Assembly: GCF_019320115.1 (NCBI RefSeq)
Contig: NC_089581.1
Location: 68,490,485-68,554,484 of the forward strand
DNA length: 64,000 nucleotides
Source of the DNA: Miscanthus floridulus
Taxonomy: Eukaryota > Streptophyta > Magnoliopsida > Poales > Poaceae
Reading direction: 5' to 3'
The translations under genes and the position numbers were made by a program. The notes under the pieces are model-generated. The model was not told the origin of the DNA and made no database searches. It saw nothing but the letters and a program-made list of their open reading frames with translations. This document shows, piece by piece, positions 23,411-34,649 of this stretch. Positions within the stretch are counted from its first letter, which is position 1. Each line of letters begins with the position of its first letter.

Positions 23411-23532
23411 TTCTTCTTTATATAGAAACTATTATGAAAACTATGGGTTACAAAGGATACTTTCTACATAAAATTGATTGTTTTCTCTCACCTCTAGAAA
23501 CTATCCTTAGAAATCATGGGTTGGGACTGCCC
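23411..23532. mobile_element. Fragment of a Tourist-like MITE related to 46299-46666
   Basis: The right end reads GGGTTGGGACTGCCC followed by TTA, the same terminus and TTA flank as the complete element at 46299-46666. AGAAACTA/AAACCATGGG-type internal words are also shared. The left terminus is not recognisable. Confidence 0.5.
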
Positions 23533-23739
23533 TTATATCCCCACCCATTCAGATACATCTTAGGCAATGAATGCACCTACTTCTCCTGAATATAAAAGTC
23601 TCAAGTTAGTGATTGGGTAAGATTGATGAAACAATTAGACCCAGGGTGAAGATTATCTTTGGCTCTATCACATTCATGTTGTATGTGTTATAATTCGTTC
23701 TTAATTCCCGTATCACACCATGTAAATGTATTTTGATGA

Positions 23740-24190
23740 ATTGAGTGGCCAAGCGGTCGACCAACTGGTTGAGCTAAAGAGTGGCCACAATAGAGTGATT
23801 TGCCAACCAAGTGGCCAAGCGATGATAATCAAAATAATTCAAAACCACATCTTACAATAATAAGACGTGAACTATCACAATTATAAATAAACACGTGGAG
23901 CGTGCGTATGCACGCTACCGGTATATATATAAAGTGGAACCCGTACATGCCAAGCATGTATTTGGAGGGATTTAGTGGCCAAGTAACCAAGTGGTTGAGT
24001 TATCGAGTGACCACGATCGAGTGAATGGACAACCAAGTGGTTGAGTGATAAATCAAATAACTCAAAAACCCACACCTTACTATGATCAGACGTATCACAA
24101 TTAACATGTGAGACGCGCAGCATGCTTAGACGTCGACTATTACAATTACAAACATGTGGGGGGCGTGAGGCATGCAAGTGCATGGCTATA
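23740..24190. repeat. Diverged tandem duplication of about 220 bp
   Basis: Two successive blocks (about 23740-23945 and 23970-24185) share the order: GAGTGGCCAAG..., CAACCAAGTGG..., TCAAAATAATTCAAAACC-like, CACAATTA and a final ACACGTGG or ACATGTGG. The first ends in a perfect hairpin GCGTGC-GTAT-GCACGC near 23898. Helitron-like ends were considered, but no CTRR terminus is evident. Confidence 0.4.
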
Positions 24191-24334
24191 TTAATTATAT
24201 TTAATATTTAATAAATAAAAAAGGATCAAGTACACAAAAATCAAGGTAGCTGCCAAATTGTTTATATTTATTATAAATCAAAAAAAGCAAAAATGAAAAA
24301 ATATAAATAAAAAAGAAGCAAAATGGGGAAAAAT

Positions 24335-24416
24335 ATCAGAAGTGGGCTTTAAACCCACGCCCTCGTCGAGGACCAGAAGTTGAGTCCAGCGCCTCAGACC
24401 ACTCGGTCATCCTGAC
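24335..24416 (-). tRNA. tRNA-Leu(CAA) relic
   Basis: The minus strand begins GTCAGGATGACCGAGTGGTC (acceptor stem and D arm with box A) and has GTGGGTTTAAAGCCCAC (T arm, altered box B). It closes with TTCTGAT pairing imperfectly with GTCAGGA. The anticodon loop reads CTCAACT, giving CAA. The length fits a class II tRNA. The anticodon stem strands mispair, the T loop has TTTAAA instead of TTCGAAT/TTCAAAT, and the last acceptor pair is lost, so it is probably inactive. Confidence 0.7.
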
Positions 24417-24610
24417 TTTAGTGACGTTTTTCATGAGTATTATGTATTATTCTTATCATAGGTAACCTGTATTCTACTTTTTTCATTTTCAGAAGAAAAT
24501 TCTTCATTCACGTTGGCCTACAAGATTAAGTTTGGAGCAAATTCGGATCTGTCTGTATATCTAAGGATCTAAACCGTACACCAATGGGAATGAGCAGGAA
24601 TACATAGGCT

Positions 24611-24919
24611 AGAGCATCTCCACCGGTCCCTCTTTCCTAACCTCCAATGATAAAATATTGTTATTTTAGAGATTTTGTAGCTCCAGCAATTCCCAAATCC
24701 AATCCCAATGGAATTTTTTTTTCTCGGTCCCTCAAATTATAGCCTCCCACCCCTCAAATAAAGGGGAGGCCTCTCCCCCCCTAATACATTTTTTTTATTG
24801 TGGGTTGGATTTTCTCGTTCTATTGGAGAGAAGATTATCAAATCCCAAAACACGTTTTGTATCTCATTCGATAACTAGTTTTTGAGATTGGAGTTTTCTC
24901 CGACCGCTAGAGATGCTCT
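24611..24919. mobile_element. MITE with AGAGCATCTC termini
   Basis: AGAGCATCTCCACCGG on the left and an inverted GAGATGCTCT on the right bound about 309 bases, with no ORF. A possible TA-rich flank (GGCT/TATAG) does not give a clear target duplication, so the superfamily is left open. Confidence 0.6.
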
Positions 24920-25173
24920 TATAGATACTGCTAATCTCATGTTTGTTTACATCTGTATCCTTAGATTCAGTCAAAAATATTTCTTCACATATTAGGTAAA
25001 AGCAATACCCATATATATTGTGTTTCACTAATTCGACCAATGCACCTTTTGTGTTACGCCCAAAATTTTTTGATCCATGGCAACATAATATTATATTATA
25101 ATCCCTCAACACAGGAATAAATCTGTGGTAACACTGTTCATGTACTGTCTTTTCACTTTTTAACACTGTTTAT

Positions 25174-25314
25174 GCTCGCATGTTCGGTTTGCTGGTTCGT
25201 ATCGTTGCTGGTTCGTGAAGAAGTACTGCTGGCTGGTTTGTGTGAGAGAAAAATATTGTTTCGGCTGAAAATTTACGATCGTATACGACAAGCACAAGCC
25301 AAACGAACAGGCTG
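25174..25314. mobile_element. Short MITE, CAGCCTGTTCGTTTGG family (reverse orientation)
   Basis: The right end AAACGAACAGGCTG is the inverse of CAGCCTGTTCGTTTGG, and the internal CGATCGTATACGA and TTTTCAGCC words match the copy at 55777-55905. The left end, with GGTTTGCTGGTTCG, is degenerate. Confidence 0.6.
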
Positions 25315-25360
25315 ATTGTTTGGGCTGCACCGCTGTGTACCACACCTTCGTCCAGTTCAG

Positions 25361-25688
25361 GCCTTGTTTAAATTTAGGACGTAAAGTTTTGGGTGTCACG
25401 AAGGGATATCGTATAGGGTGTTTAGATACTAATAAAAAAATAAATTATAGAGTCTGTCAGTAATCCGCGAGATAAATTTATTAAACCTAATTAATCCATC
25501 ATTAGCACATGTGTTACTGTAGCACCATATTGTTAAATCATAGACTAATTAGGCTTAAAAGATTCGTCTCTTAAATTAGTCGTAAACTGTGCACTTAGTT
25601 ATTTTTTAGTCTATATTTAATACTCCATGCATATGTTCAAATATTAGATGGGATAAGAAGTAAATTTTATGGGAGAAACTAAACAACG
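25361..25688. mobile_element. MITE related to 26671-27013
   Basis: It starts AGGCCTTGTTTAAATTTAGG and ends near GAGAAACTAAACAACG. The interior shares the inverted words CCTAATTAATCC/GACTAATTAGGCTTAAAA, ACTGTAGCACCA and GAGACGAATTT/AGATTCGTCTC with the clearer element at 26671-27013. Confidence 0.6.
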
Positions 25689-25937
25689 ACATAGCTACTT
25701 TTTTTTTTTGTTACTGTTTCAACTACTTCCCTCGACTCGTGCAGCGGAGTGCGCGCGTTCGTGCTAGTCTTCCTTGTGTCATCGCAATGTACAACGTTCG
25801 CATTTGATCGTCTTGGATTCTATCTGACAAGGGACTAACAAAGAATGAAAGAATCATAAAAGGATTTTTATCCATAACTAATGTGTGATTCAAATAATTT
25901 TTTTGAAGTACCTAGTGCTCGTGGGTTCTATATCGAA

Positions 25938-26090
25938 GGGTCTGTTTGGATTTTCTCTTTTAAACTTTAGATCTAAAGTTAGCCCTAAACTTTAGATCAC
26001 CTCACATTGGAGCTTTAGAGCACAAATGTGAGCTAAAGTACTCTAAAACTTTTAAAGCTCTAAAGTTTAGGCGGGGAGTCAAACAGGCCC
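25938..26090. mobile_element. Short MITE, GGGTCTGTTTGGA termini
   Basis: GGGTCTGTTTGGA on the left is inverted as TCAAACAGGCCC on the right, enclosing about 153 bases rich in ACTTTAGA/CTAAAGT inverted words that could fold into a long hairpin. Confidence 0.6.
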
Positions 26091-26479
26091 TAAGTTGTAC
26101 ATGCGATCTTGAGCGGCCATTCTAATCTAAAGTATAAATGGATTAAGGGATTATACTCTATACCTACGAGTTAAATACTAATGGAGTATTGTCTAATTAT
26201 CTTGCTTGTACTCATGGACCCCACATTGTAAATGGGAGGACCCCTTTGATTGGGTTTTCCAACCTGCTTTGGTTTCTTAAAAAGCCAAAAGTTAACCTAA
26301 GATGTAAGAAAACCAACCTCCTTTAGCCTAAAAGTTGATTTCTCCCTAGTAGAAAACCCACAGCAACTCCCCTCCGGCTTTCATTGGTTTTGGAGGTGGG
26401 CAACGTCGAAAATATTACCCACCTGTCACTGGTTATGAAAAAATAACGATTCTTTTTCCCATCTATTCCTCGTCGTGTG

Positions 26480-27180
26480 AAAGGGAGAGAGACGTGGGGA
26501 ACTCCGGTCTGTATCGAAGCCTCGTGTAGCTAGGGTTCTCGTCGCCCGCCGCTACTTCGCCGGTGCCATCCGTGGCCGCATGCTGCCTCGCTGACGCAGC
26601 TTGTGGACGTCCGCAACCTCGCCCGCCACAGCCACCGACTGGCCGAACGCCAACCTCGGCCCTAGGCTTAGGGGGTGTTTGGTTCCATGGACTAAATTTT
26701 AGTCCATGTCACATCGGACGTTCGGATGCTATTTAGGAGAACTAAATATGAGTTAATTATAAAACTAATTACATAGATGGAGACTAATTTACGAGACGAA
26801 TTTATTAAGCCTAATTAATCCGCCATTAGCATATATTTACTGTAGCACCACATTGTCAAATCATGGACTAATTAGGCTTAAAAAATTCGTCTCGTAAATT
26901 AGCCACAATCTGTGTAATTAGTTATTTTTTCATCTATATTTAATACTTCATGCATGTGTCAAATATTCGATGGGACAGGGACTAAAATTTTCCTGTAGGA
27001 ACCAAACACCCCCTTAGTCGCTGGCTAGCTGGCTGCTTCAGCACGGGGCCAGGTTCCCCATGGTCCCACCGCCCACTAGCTCATCCCTAGGGCACCATCC
27101 CGTCCTTCTCCACACACCCCGTCCTCGCCACCGTCCAGCCCCGGCTCTCAAGGTACATCAACTCCACCTCTGTCCTTCTT
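26480..27180 (+). other. GC-rich gene-like fragment split by a MITE
   Basis: The flanks of the MITE at 26671-27013 are C-rich and join across the TTA duplication. The left part reads GTAGCTAGGGTTCTCGTCGC and continues with CGCCGGTGCC-type codons. The right part continues with CCCCGTCCTCGCCACCGTCC and ends near a donor-like CTCAAGGTACATC at 27150. It may be an orphan first exon. No protein family is recognised. Confidence 0.3.
26671..27013. mobile_element. Tourist-like MITE, 343 bp, TTA target duplication
   Basis: Perfect inverted termini GGGGGTGTTTGGTTCC and GGAACCAAACACCCCC are flanked by TTA at 26668-26670 and 27014-27016. The interior is a diffuse palindrome containing CCTAATTAATCC and its inverse. 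Non-autonomous; it would be mobilised by a PIF/Harbinger transposase. Confidence 0.85.
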
Positions 27181-27765
27181 TGAATGTGCGGAACACATGA
27201 TTAATGAACAAAATAGATGTACGATTAGTAGTGAGCATGGAGCCTAAAGCAGGTATGAGGTGGATTCTTTTACTTGGATATAGGGTCCACTCTAATGCTA
27301 CCTATTGTGAGCAGAGACGTAACAAAAGTCTATTTTATTAGGCCGCATCTTACTGCCTTTTTGCACCACAACATTGCCTTTGCTCTTAGTGTGTTTGGTG
27401 AGGGGCACGACACTATTATCCTCAACAGTGTAGAGGTAGAGCACAACAAGCAACACCCAACGCCGAGAATTCAGACGGTATATATAGAATTATTTAAACA
27501 TTTGTTAGTTTTTATATACAATGGTTAAATTTAAATGTTTATCAGATATTAGTTGGATATATATGTGACTATTTTCGGACATCGGGGAGTTAACGATCAA
27601 GTTGTATTTGTATTAAAAAAGTCCATATTTGTATATGATATATCAAAGAAAATTACAATATTTAAAAATATATATTCAATAAACATCCGACTCTCTTTGA
27701 TCGGATGGCCAGAGAAAATATCAATATCGTTTACATCGGACTCTCTATGAACGACTACAGCAAAA
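27181..27765. other. Intergenic, no gene recognised
   Basis: AT-rich sequence. An 84-codon frame at 27274-27528 starts MDIGSTLMLPIVSRDV, but nothing in it is familiar and it lacks supporting context. CATCGGACTCTCT occurs twice (about 27687 and 27735) within a 60-bp imperfect repeat. Confidence 0.4.
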
Positions 27766-29902
27766 GCACAAACCTATACACTGTATTTTGCATAACCGAT
27801 GTAGCTCCTACACAATCTAGTAAGCAAAAACACAAAGTTCCTAAGCTCACTAGCAATGCCCAATAATAAGGCTACACAAGCCAACTTATAGAGCGCAAAT
27901 TTTTTAGCTACACAAACTAAGTAATTTGACTAACAAGGTTACTCAAACTAAATTAGCTATGCAAGGAAGTTACTTCTATGCTACACAAGCAAGAAGGTAA
28001 CTAGCAAGCTATACAAGTGTAACGAGGATGCAAACCAACGGGAAGACAATGATGACACGGTGATTTTTATCCTGAGATTCACGTGCTTGCCAATACGTTA
28101 GTCCCCGTTGAGACAAGCTCCAAGGTTGCCGCCGGTCCTCTTGCTAGTGGTGACCCGCAAGTCACACTTTTCCACGTGGAGTGCTTACCACAAGCTCTAG
28201 CACTTGACCCGGCTGGACCATTTGTCGCCCTTCGCGTCTCGCTCTACTAGAGTTGCTCTTCGTGGCTTCCGCGGGATAAACACAATCCCTCTCACAATCA
28301 CTTCTCCGGAGCACCACACAATCTTCTTTGCATGCTTCGATGGAGACCACCACCAAGCCGTCTAGGAGGTGGCAACCTCCAAGATTAACAAGCACCACCG
28401 GCTTGCAACTCGATCACCTAGTGCCACTCGATGCAATCTCACAATGCAACGCACTAGAATCACTCACAATGGATTCGCACTTCTCGCAAGTACAAGTGAG
28501 TTAGAGGCTTATCAAACCAAGCACACACAAGGGCAACACACACCCAGGGTGCTCAGCCACCCAAATACCTGAGCTCTACCTCTATTTATAGCCCCCAAGC
28601 CAAATAGAGCTGTTGGAGCAAAGCTGCACTTTCTGCAAGGGCACCGGACACGACGGTGCGGTCATCGGACATGGGGTGGCGGTGCCCCCAACGGTCGAAT
28701 CCAATGGCTAGTTTGACTAGCCATGGTCACCGGACAGGCGGCAGTGGCACCGGACAGGGGGTGGAGGTGCCACATTGGCCAACACCCTGAAAACCCTTCT
28801 CTCTAAAAAATAGGGCGGTGCATCGCTGTCACCATGACAGTGACCGTGGCGGTGACCAGCCCTACTCCCTCGCTCTCAGTCGAAAAGAGGCGGTGGCATC
28901 AGACTACACCTGGCAGTGCACCACCCTCACCATGGCGGTGTGCACCGCAACTTCTAGTGACCACCCCGACTCATGCTGTGCTCGGGCAAGTCCAGGTGGG
29001 CACCGCCCTAGGGGTGGCGGTGCCACCGGACCACCAGTGGCGGTGCCAGTGCTCAAACTTGCTACTCTCGGCCTCCTCAGCCAGTCACCACCATAGGGGT
29101 GGTGGTGCACCAGACAGGGGGTGACGGTGCCCCCAGGGTAGCACCCCGAGTCCGGTGTCACCTCCTCTTCTTTGCCTTTTCTAACACCTTTGCAAACATA
29201 CAAACACTACCAAGTGAGCACCACCTTGTGCACGCGTGTTAGCTTTTCACAAATATTTTCCAAAGGATTAGCACTCTTTTCACAACGCCACTTGATCCTA
29301 ACACATATGTAAAGTTAGATCGGTCAAGTGGCACTAGATGACTAATATGCGAACAAGTTTGCTCCTCTTAATAGTACGGCCATCTATCCTAAACCTGGTC
29401 ATGTACTTCTCTACACAACCTTTGACCGGTGAAATAAAATGCCCTACAAATATACCTTTGCCTTACGCATTCCATTCCATCTCCTCCAATGTTGATGCAA
29501 CATATGCACCAACCAATCACAAATGATATGATCCACTTCATATCATCACATGACCATATTGGTTCATCGATCTTGACTTCACTTGCTCTTCACCATTGCC
29601 TCGGTCCATCGGCGTCAAGTCATCACTCAACTTGCCCTTCACTCTTACAACCGGTCCATCGAGCCAAGTCCTATCTTGATCTTCTCCACCTTAGTCACAT
29701 GACTCAATGTCATGTCTCATATGCAATAAGCTCCTCCATCATATGTGTGAGCTTTACAACATCTCCGAACCATTTTCACCTCTATGGCATATGTTGCTCA
29801 CGCATATATACCTGTGGACTAATTTCCTATGTGTCTCAAATTAAACATAATTAGTCCACCTAGGTTGTCACTCAATTATCAAAACCAAACAAGGACCTTT
29901 CA
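27766..29902 (-). repeat. Copia-type solo or truncated LTR
   Basis: The right end CAAACAAGGACCTTTCA at 29886-29902 is the inverse of TGAAAGGTCC, the LTR start used by related copia elements. The order of features mirrors the copia LTR at 10406-12210: a long A/C-rich lead, ACGTGCTTGCC near 28080, a minus-strand TATA-like GCTATAAATAGAGG at 28581-28594, a CCGGACA cluster upstream at 28640-29160, and the CACTTGATCC and CAAAACCAAAC tail. The left boundary is approximate. No gag or pol adjoins it, so it is a solo LTR or a fragment. Confidence 0.6.
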
Positions 29903-30400
29903 CCTGCTAGCCATGCCACCGCCGTCGTTAGGTTTTACGGTGAGTGGGTTGGGTTGGGGGGTCTAAAGCCCTAGAGGTGGGAGTGTGATGGGGTGGGCTG
30001 TCTAGGACATGGGGCGCATGGCTTGATGGGCTAGGCGCTGGAGATTTGGGCCAGGGGTTGGATGGGTGGGCTAGGGATGTAGGGCTGGGGGACGCGGTGT
30101 AGTCTACTGCCTGCTGGTTTCCTTCTCTTGCTGATCGATTCTACGGTTTCTCGGTTTGGCACCAGGCAAAAACTAGGCACTGAGCCGATGACCGAAGTTT
30201 GCTGATACAAAAATGGAGACCGAACTGAAAAACTGATACTTTGGTTCGGTGGTCGATTTTCGGCTTAAATATGCCCACCATGAATCTTGTTGATTGAGTG
30301 TTTTGAATGTCTTGAGTGATACGTACATATTAAGTTCAGATTGAGCATAATGATCATTGACCAATGTGCATGATGTTGCTATTGGTGATCTTTGATGAGT
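29903..30400. other. Intergenic, G-rich then AT-rich
   Basis: 29930-30110 on the plus strand is dominated by GGGTGGG/TGGGCTAGG-like words. 30175-30250 has GACCGAA/TTCGGT words resembling hAT-MITE subterminal repeats. No gene is seen. Confidence 0.4.
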
Positions 30401-30404
30401 GACT

Positions 30405-30555
30405 ATGGTTTCATTATCGATGGGAACGTCGCCTACCACCGAAAGCACAACGCCGTTAAATCCTAGAAAATTCGCTCCTACGGAATGTCGAACCCAGAAT
30501 CTGAGGTGCTACTGAGGCTCCCGCAACCATTAGGCTACATGCCCTTTCGCTATCG
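30405..30555 (-). mobile_element. tRNA-derived SINE (minus strand)
   Basis: On minus, GGGCATGTAGCCTAATGGTT (box A-like) is followed 30-40 bases later by TCTGGGTTCGACATTCC (box B). The body then runs GAGCGAATTTTCTAGGATTTAA and GGCGTTGTGCTTTCGGTGGT. This is a common grass SINE layout; the 3' tail is not resolved. Confidence 0.6.
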
Positions 30556-30911
30556 TGGTCCTGTTCTGGTATGGTAGTACGAACACATCCCAAAACATCT
30601 TTGGCCATCTTTTTTTTATAAGATCTTTGGTCATCTAGTACCTGCATAGAATGATTTTGAATTGTCGTACCTTGTGAATTTAAGAGTTGTGTTTGTTGTG
30701 GAGTCCATCTCAATTCGAAGATAATAAGCCTTGTCTATGGCTTGACCATCACGAAGCGCATGCTTTGGCAGTTTGACATCCAACTAATAATAATATATAT
30801 TGTGGAACCTATGAATTGTGATCTTTTATTATGCTAAGTCATCAAAGAAGCACTAATCGACCATCCATTAACTAACTGTAGTGTGACAGAGTATTAGCTA
30901 AACGAGTTTAC

Positions 30912-31022
30912 GCCTTGTTCGCTTGAACTTATCAGTCCGGCTTATCAGCCATGGTGCAATGTTTTTTCTTTCACAGCAAAACAGCATCAGTCGGCTTATC
31001 AGCCGCAAAAACCATCGGCCGA
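30912..31022. mobile_element. Short MITE at the start of each tandem unit
   Basis: It starts ACGCCTTGTTCGCTTG and ends near AACCATCGGCCGACATAAA. Internal inverted words GGCTTATCAG/CTTATCAGCC suggest a hairpin element. It is repeated at about 35807 and 44636. The family resembles the CAGCCTGTTCG elements but is diverged. Confidence 0.4.
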
Positions 31023-31722
31023 CATAAAGACCGAGTGAGTCAATTCTTGATCCTACATTGGCAACTATGCCAGATCTTTATTGTGTGGCATGGGGGCATA
31101 GATGTATAGCGACCACTATTATCATCTTTTCTTGTTTGAATTATTGGAATACAATCCAAATATATACTCCCTCATTGTGCTTTTTTCTAGATACGATTTG
31201 CTACGTATCTAAAAATAATATATATACATCGATAAGTAGGAAAAAGATATATATTATAGATAAAAATTAGAACAACTTACAATTAATAGAACTGTTAATA
31301 ACTTTGTAGAGACATGTGTAAATTTTTTTTTACCGAAACATTAATCTATTTTATCTTATTTGTTTCTATAAACTAGATGGACTCTGACCATTTCAAATTT
31401 CAATGCTAAATAAAGATGGGTCTTTCATCTAGATGTGCCGGTACTTAAGCTTTTTAAAACTTTGACCAGTATTAGGTACTAAAGAATGTAATTCTAACGT
31501 AGTATTGAGTCAGTTTTTTTAATTTAATCAAGTTTATAAAAAGTTATTAATATTTTTAATCTTAAATAATTATCATGAATTATATTTATCATCAATATTT
31601 TTGTTGTATATCTTGGTTTCATAAATATTGATATTTTGTAAACAAAATTGCTTAAATTTGGATAATTTAAATAAAGACAGGACTATGACGGCATACTTTT
31701 TCAGGAAGAAGGCAGCAAGGTA

Positions 31723-32206
31723 CTTCCTCTGTCTCAAAAATGGTGCAATTCTAAAACATTGTTATGCTAAATTATGTCAAGTTTGACCAAATCTCTACAT
31801 CTAAAAAAGGCTCTAAAGTCATCATCTATCCGATGATACCAAATCTTGACGCCGGCTCATGCGTCCGTGTCCAATATGAATCATACTCCACTCGGAGCTC
31901 ACATGTACACGTCCTACCCGGTTACGATACGAAGACCGGATCCACGTGTCCGGGTCTGATACGAAGTCCTCGATGCTCACACGTCTGCGCCCGATTACCG
32001 AGATTCAATTAAAAAGTTGTGACACCGGTGCAACACATCGAGAGTAATATCTATCATACTAAATAGGTACGTATACATACTTTCATAAAATACTTATTTT
32101 GTGTTTTCAATATTGAATTGGTTTTTTATCTGTATATTTGGTTAAACTTTAGACATTTTAATTGAGAATGTATCTAGAATTTCATATTTTTTGGACGGAG
32201 GTAGTA
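31723..32206. mobile_element. Stowaway-like MITE, with equivalents in copies 2 and 3
   Basis: Termini CTTCCTCTGTCTC and GACGGAGGTAG are imperfect inverted repeats of the CTCCCTCCGTC type, flanked by TA (31721-31722 and 32207-32208). At 484 bp it is longer than usual. The core 31800-32030 is GC-richer (CACGTGTCCGGGTC-like), as if another sequence were captured inside. Equivalent spans start near 36617 and 45441. Confidence 0.65.
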
Positions 32207-32567
32207 CTTAGATCCCTCGTGAATCAAAATTAAAAAATGATTTGGCTGTTTGGCAGTAATTTTTTAAGAGGTCTGCCATATAAAAAGAAGTGCAATTACC
32301 GTTTAGTAATATATAATATAATATGTATCTACGAATAAAATGCGCCGTGTTCAGCGTGGACCCAAAGGGTTGGTGGCGAAAAAGAAATTGCCAGTCAGAC
32401 AAGCACACGAAAACAAACAGCACGACACGGCGCCCGCCCGCTTCTAGAAGGCGCACTCACCTACCAACAAAGCGGTGAACTGGAGCATTTGTATACTCCA
32501 TTTGGCATGATCCCCCTGAGTAATTCCTGGACAATTCCATTCGTCGGTTCATCGTGCCTATTTAGCA

Positions 32568-33157
32568 GGGGTGCGGTTGGTTCGATGATAAAGTTGGATG
32601 GGATACGGTCATTCATGAATATTAGGATAATGATATCTATGATGTATGTTTGGTTAGATAGATAGAACGAGAACGTGCCATTTTTCTGTTTGATTAGATG
32701 AATAAAAGTGGATGGGATTAGAATAGTTGTCTAATTATATATATTATTTAAAAATAATAACAACTAATTAGACACTAATAAATATGCACTAAAACTAATT
32801 TTGCCATGAAAATCACTAATTTAAAATGGATATGTTAATTACCACAACTAATAATCTAATTAGCACACAAAACATGCACTAATCAACGCATTGGCATTTA
32901 TCAAAACTAATCCTACCATCGTAATTACTAAGTAATCATACATATACTAATCATCCTTAATTTATTTACTAATGACAAAGATTAGAAGACATGGATAAGC
33001 TGGTTCACGAGATTTTTATGAACCAGGAAATCCAGCATCTAAGGGTATATTCTCTATCCATGGTTTTACCGGTCCCAGTGATTCATCCAACCAAATGTCA
33101 GTGATCCATGAATAGTCCAATCCCATCCATACAAATCCAACCAACCAAACACATACT
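32568..33157. mobile_element. MITE with GGTTGG termini, with equivalents in copies 2 and 3
   Basis: The left end GGGGTGCGGTTGGTTCG and the right end CCAACCAAACACATACTAG are inverted. Sub-terminal AAGTTGGATGGGA and TCCCATCCATACAAAT pair too. The interior is very AT-rich with CTAATTAG words. Related spans begin near 37461 and 46670. Confidence 0.6.
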
Positions 33158-33210
33158 AGGTGACTGTCGTGCTGACATTCTCAATCCTGAGCATCGTGCC
33201 GGGCTGCCGG

Positions 33211-33757
33211 TAGCCCTGGGCAAATTTTACCGAGAATCGAGAACTGAACCGAAAAAATCGAGAACCGAACCGAGTTTATCGAGAACCGAAGTCTTAGTTC
33301 CCTGTTAGGTTCTTATTTCCGAGGAACCCAAATTTGTTCGGTAAAATCGGTTCCCCCCTCGGTTAACCGAACTAACCGAGGAACCGAAAATAGTGTAGTA
33401 GTGTGCTGTCTTAGTGTCTTGCACTCTTGCTGAACGCTGATGCCTTGCTTTAGAAGTTAGCACTCTATTTATGTATTTGTTACTCTGTTTGACTGTTATA
33501 TATTTGTCATTGTGGTTTTGTATGTAATCCTGCTGAAACATTGTCAAAATTTGCTATTGAACATGTTGTTACATGGATTTTGGGTACTGTTCTTTTTTTT
33601 TGTTCTACCCGGAACTGAACCAAAAGAACCGATACCGAACTTGGTCGGTTCCATGTTTTTTGAAGAACCGATCGGTATTGGTTTTCTAAGAACCAAACTT
33701 CTTCAAAAACCGAAGAACCGATCGGTTCAGTTCGGTAGAACTGAACGCCCAGGGCGA
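33211..33757. mobile_element. hAT-type non-autonomous element, 547 bp, with equivalents in copies 2 and 3
   Basis: TAGCCCTGGGC and its inverse GCCCAGGGCGA bound the element. The 8-bp target duplication GCTGCCGG lies at 33203-33210 and 33758-33765, diagnostic of hAT. Both subterminal zones are arrays of GAACCGA/TCGGTTC words. Copy 2 has it at 38104-38650; copy 3 has it at 47309 to about 47858 with a decayed right duplication. Confidence 0.85.
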
Positions 33758-33922
33758 GCTGCCGGGGTCTCCATCAGCGCTGGCTTTGGCAGGATCCGAA
33801 CGTGGTAGGTGTCATGGCAGAGGGCGCGGGGACAACCAGCAAGCAGCGGCGGCATGGCACCAGCAGCAGGCAGCGGTGGTGGGAAGAGGAGGGCAAGGAG
33901 AAGTGATGGTCACGCTCAAGAG

Positions 33923-34182
33923 ATATGGATATTTTCCGACTGTATTCGAGACCGAATCCGTTTAGAGAAGTTCAGATCTATCCGTATTCGAGTCTGGATA
34001 TTCAACATCCGATACCGTATCCGTATTCGAATACTAAAATCGCATATTTATGATGTTGATATCAATCGTATCCTATAAGACATGGTTGACACTATCCGTA
34101 TTCGAACCGAATCTGGACTGAAATATGAAAACAGATATAATATTAATGATATTCGTTCGTATCCAATCTGTTTTCATCCCTA
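33923..34182. mobile_element. hAT-type MITE, 260 bp, with equivalents in copies 2 and 3
   Basis: It is bounded by the 8-bp duplication CTCAAGAG (33915-33922 and 34183-34190). The right end TTTTCATCCCTA matches the TAGGGATGAAAA terminus of a common plant hAT MITE family. The interior has many CCGTATTCGA words. Equivalents are 38816-39075 and 48032-48291. Confidence 0.8.
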
Positions 34183-34472
34183 CTCAAGAGACATCATTCA
34201 TTAATTGTATATATCAAATTTGAATAGATGGATGCATGCTTGAGTACCTATTTGTATCGAATGAAGATCAGTCTATTTTTTCTTCACAGGGTCCAAGTAG
34301 CCATTTTTTTGTTGGTTACAAGCATTATTTATTTTTCTTACTTCATATCCATTGTGTTCTTTGCCAATTGAAATGAAATCTAACTAAACTCTATTCATTG
34401 ATATACGATATGGGCCATAGGTGGCAAAAGGTTTAGATTGCCTATAATCATTTTCTTTCAATACTTTATGAG

Positions 34473-34649
34473 CAGTGGCGGATGCACGATGCGGGATAAG
34501 GGGGGGGGGGGCAAAACAATGGAGATATTGATTTGCATGAAGATTTAATGGTGAAATCAAGTTTTTGCTACAGTGATTAGGCTTGAAATCAAAAAATTAG
34601 GGGGGCTGGAGCCCCCCACCCCCCAGCACACCCTGTGGATCCGCCGCTG
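34473..34649. mobile_element. hAT-type MITE, 177 bp, copy 1 (absent from copy 3)
   Basis: Termini CAGTGGCGGATGCAC and GTGGATCCGCCGCTG are near-perfect inverted repeats. The target duplication TTTATGAG lies at 34465-34472 and 34650-34657. Copy 3 has a single TTTATGAG with no footprint, so this is a clean filled/empty pair. Confidence 0.9.

Noticed and set aside
23890..23935. Helitron 3' end (hairpin followed by CT-rich terminus)
   Set aside because: The hairpin is present, but it is followed by TACC rather than CTRR, and no matching 5' TC end was found.
27274..27528. 84-codon frame starting MDIGSTLM as a gene
   Set aside because: No recognisable domain, no GC or codon signal and no leader; likely chance in AT-rich DNA.
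33211..33757. Regularly repeated GAACCGA words as a possible CRISPR-like or regulatory array
   Set aside because: They are subterminal repeats inside a hAT-type element with an 8-bp GCTGCCGG target duplication; the host is a plant.
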